From Prevotellaceae bacterium (lineage in GTDB: Bacteria; Bacteroidota; Bacteroidia; Bacteroidales; UBA932): 5,762 nt of DNA. Of this stretch, positions 5,551 to 5,762 are shown in pieces. Numbering within the stretch: the first letter of the stretch is position 1; each line of letters opens with the position of its first letter. A program made the position numbers and the translations under genes. Below the pieces are notes generated by a model. That model was not told the DNA's origin, made no database searches, and saw nothing but the letters and a program-made list of their open reading frames with translations. The stretch spans positions 1 to 5,762 of the forward strand of contig JAISPE010000161.1 in assembly GCA_031275145.1 (NCBI GenBank), written 5' to 3'.

Positions 5551-5645
5551 ACAGCGACGGGTCGTCATGCTGTTCGGCGTCATTTGATGTTAATCGATGC
5601 TGTTCGAGAGCGGGGCGTCAGTGTATTGAGCGCGGCGACGAAGCT
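5551..5645. repeat. GC-rich islet with internal direct repeats, possible dispersed intergenic repeat
   Basis: Counting bases, 52 of 90 in 5551-5640 are G or C, against 13 of 50 just before (5481-5530) and 27 of 90 just after (5641-5730). ATGCTGTTCG occurs at 5567-5576 and again at 5597-5606, exactly 30 bases apart, and GGCGTCA follows each copy at a different distance. The end, ATTGAGCGCGGCGACGAAGC, resembles the widespread intergenic repeat with CGTCATTGCGAG and GCGACGAAGCAATC arms. No convincing reading frame crosses it. I call it a repeat-like element. A small RNA gene is possible. Confidence 0.4.
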
Positions 5646-5646
5646 T

Positions 5647-5762
5647 TTAGTAGAAGAGAGTCATTGCAGAGGCAATTACCAGCAATATAAAAAGAGAGTT
5701 TGCGATAATATTTTTATTGATTATAACGAATAACATTCTCAGGTATATCGTTGTAGAGATAA
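5647..5762 (-). CDS. Possible C-terminal fragment of an unidentified hydrophobic protein
   Basis: A minus-strand frame is open from the right edge to TAA at 5649-5647, giving about 38 residues. It reads ISTTIYLRM and then a hydrophobic stretch containing NSLFILLVIASAMTLFY, enough for one membrane helix ending at the stop. It could be the last helix of a membrane protein that begins outside the window. Alternatively it could be a 29-residue peptide starting at ATG 5736, although no Shine-Dalgarno or clear promoter precedes that codon. The stop lies at the boundary with the GC-rich islet. I do not recognise the protein, and the frame is short enough to be chance in AT-rich DNA. Confidence 0.35.
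   Translation of the reverse strand, partial: ISTTIYLRMLFVIINKNIIANSLFILLVIASAMTLFY

Noticed and set aside
5538..5690. 50-residue plus-strand frame over the GC-rich islet, rich in Cys and Arg
   Set aside because: It is short, has no ribosome binding site, and its composition follows from the islet's repeats.

Overview
The window looks like a chromosomal segment of a Bacteroidota bacterium, most likely Bacteroidales. Three things point there. The gene order exbB – four-helix membrane protein – exbD – exbD – tonB is characteristic of that group. The promoter upstream of cysS has an exact TAnnTTTG -7 element. Shine-Dalgarno sequences are missing in front of most genes. Composition is AT-rich and all supported genes lie on the minus strand, so the window is transcribed from right to left. 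The genus cannot be assigned from the sequence alone.

Reading in the direction of transcription: the right edge (5647-5762) holds what may be the C-terminal end of an unidentified hydrophobic protein. It is followed by a non-coding spacer with a sharply GC-richer islet (5551-5640, 52 of 90 bases G or C) between AT-rich flanks. Next come cysS (cysteinyl-tRNA synthetase, start placed at 5455, not at the in-frame TTG at 5479) and, 36 bases later, an FtsX/MacB-type ABC permease (2764-3957) with no ATPase gene beside it. A weak all-A/T hairpin with a T-run follows the permease.

The gene-poor stretch 2449-2763 (315 bases) holds one tRNA-Ser(GGA) gene at 2560-2647. The rest is AT-rich: a short inverted repeat upstream of the tRNA, the A11 tract with its hairpin, and a period-6 ATTTNN tract ahead of exbB. 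I see no protein gene in it.

The left half is a compact energy-transduction operon: exbB (1711-2448), an uncharacterised four-helix membrane protein (1248-1706), a long exbD (657-1235), a short exbD (178-642) and the first 28 codons of tonB (1-85). The first four are separated by only 4 to 14 bases. ExbB and ExbD form the inner-membrane proton channel that powers TonB, which opens outer-membrane TonB-dependent (SusC-type) transporters. The extra membrane protein and the second, diverged ExbD suggest a stator more complex than the enterobacterial one. That is the most interesting biology here. The spacing to tonB is larger (92 bases) and contains a 10-bp inverted repeat that could be an RNA element.
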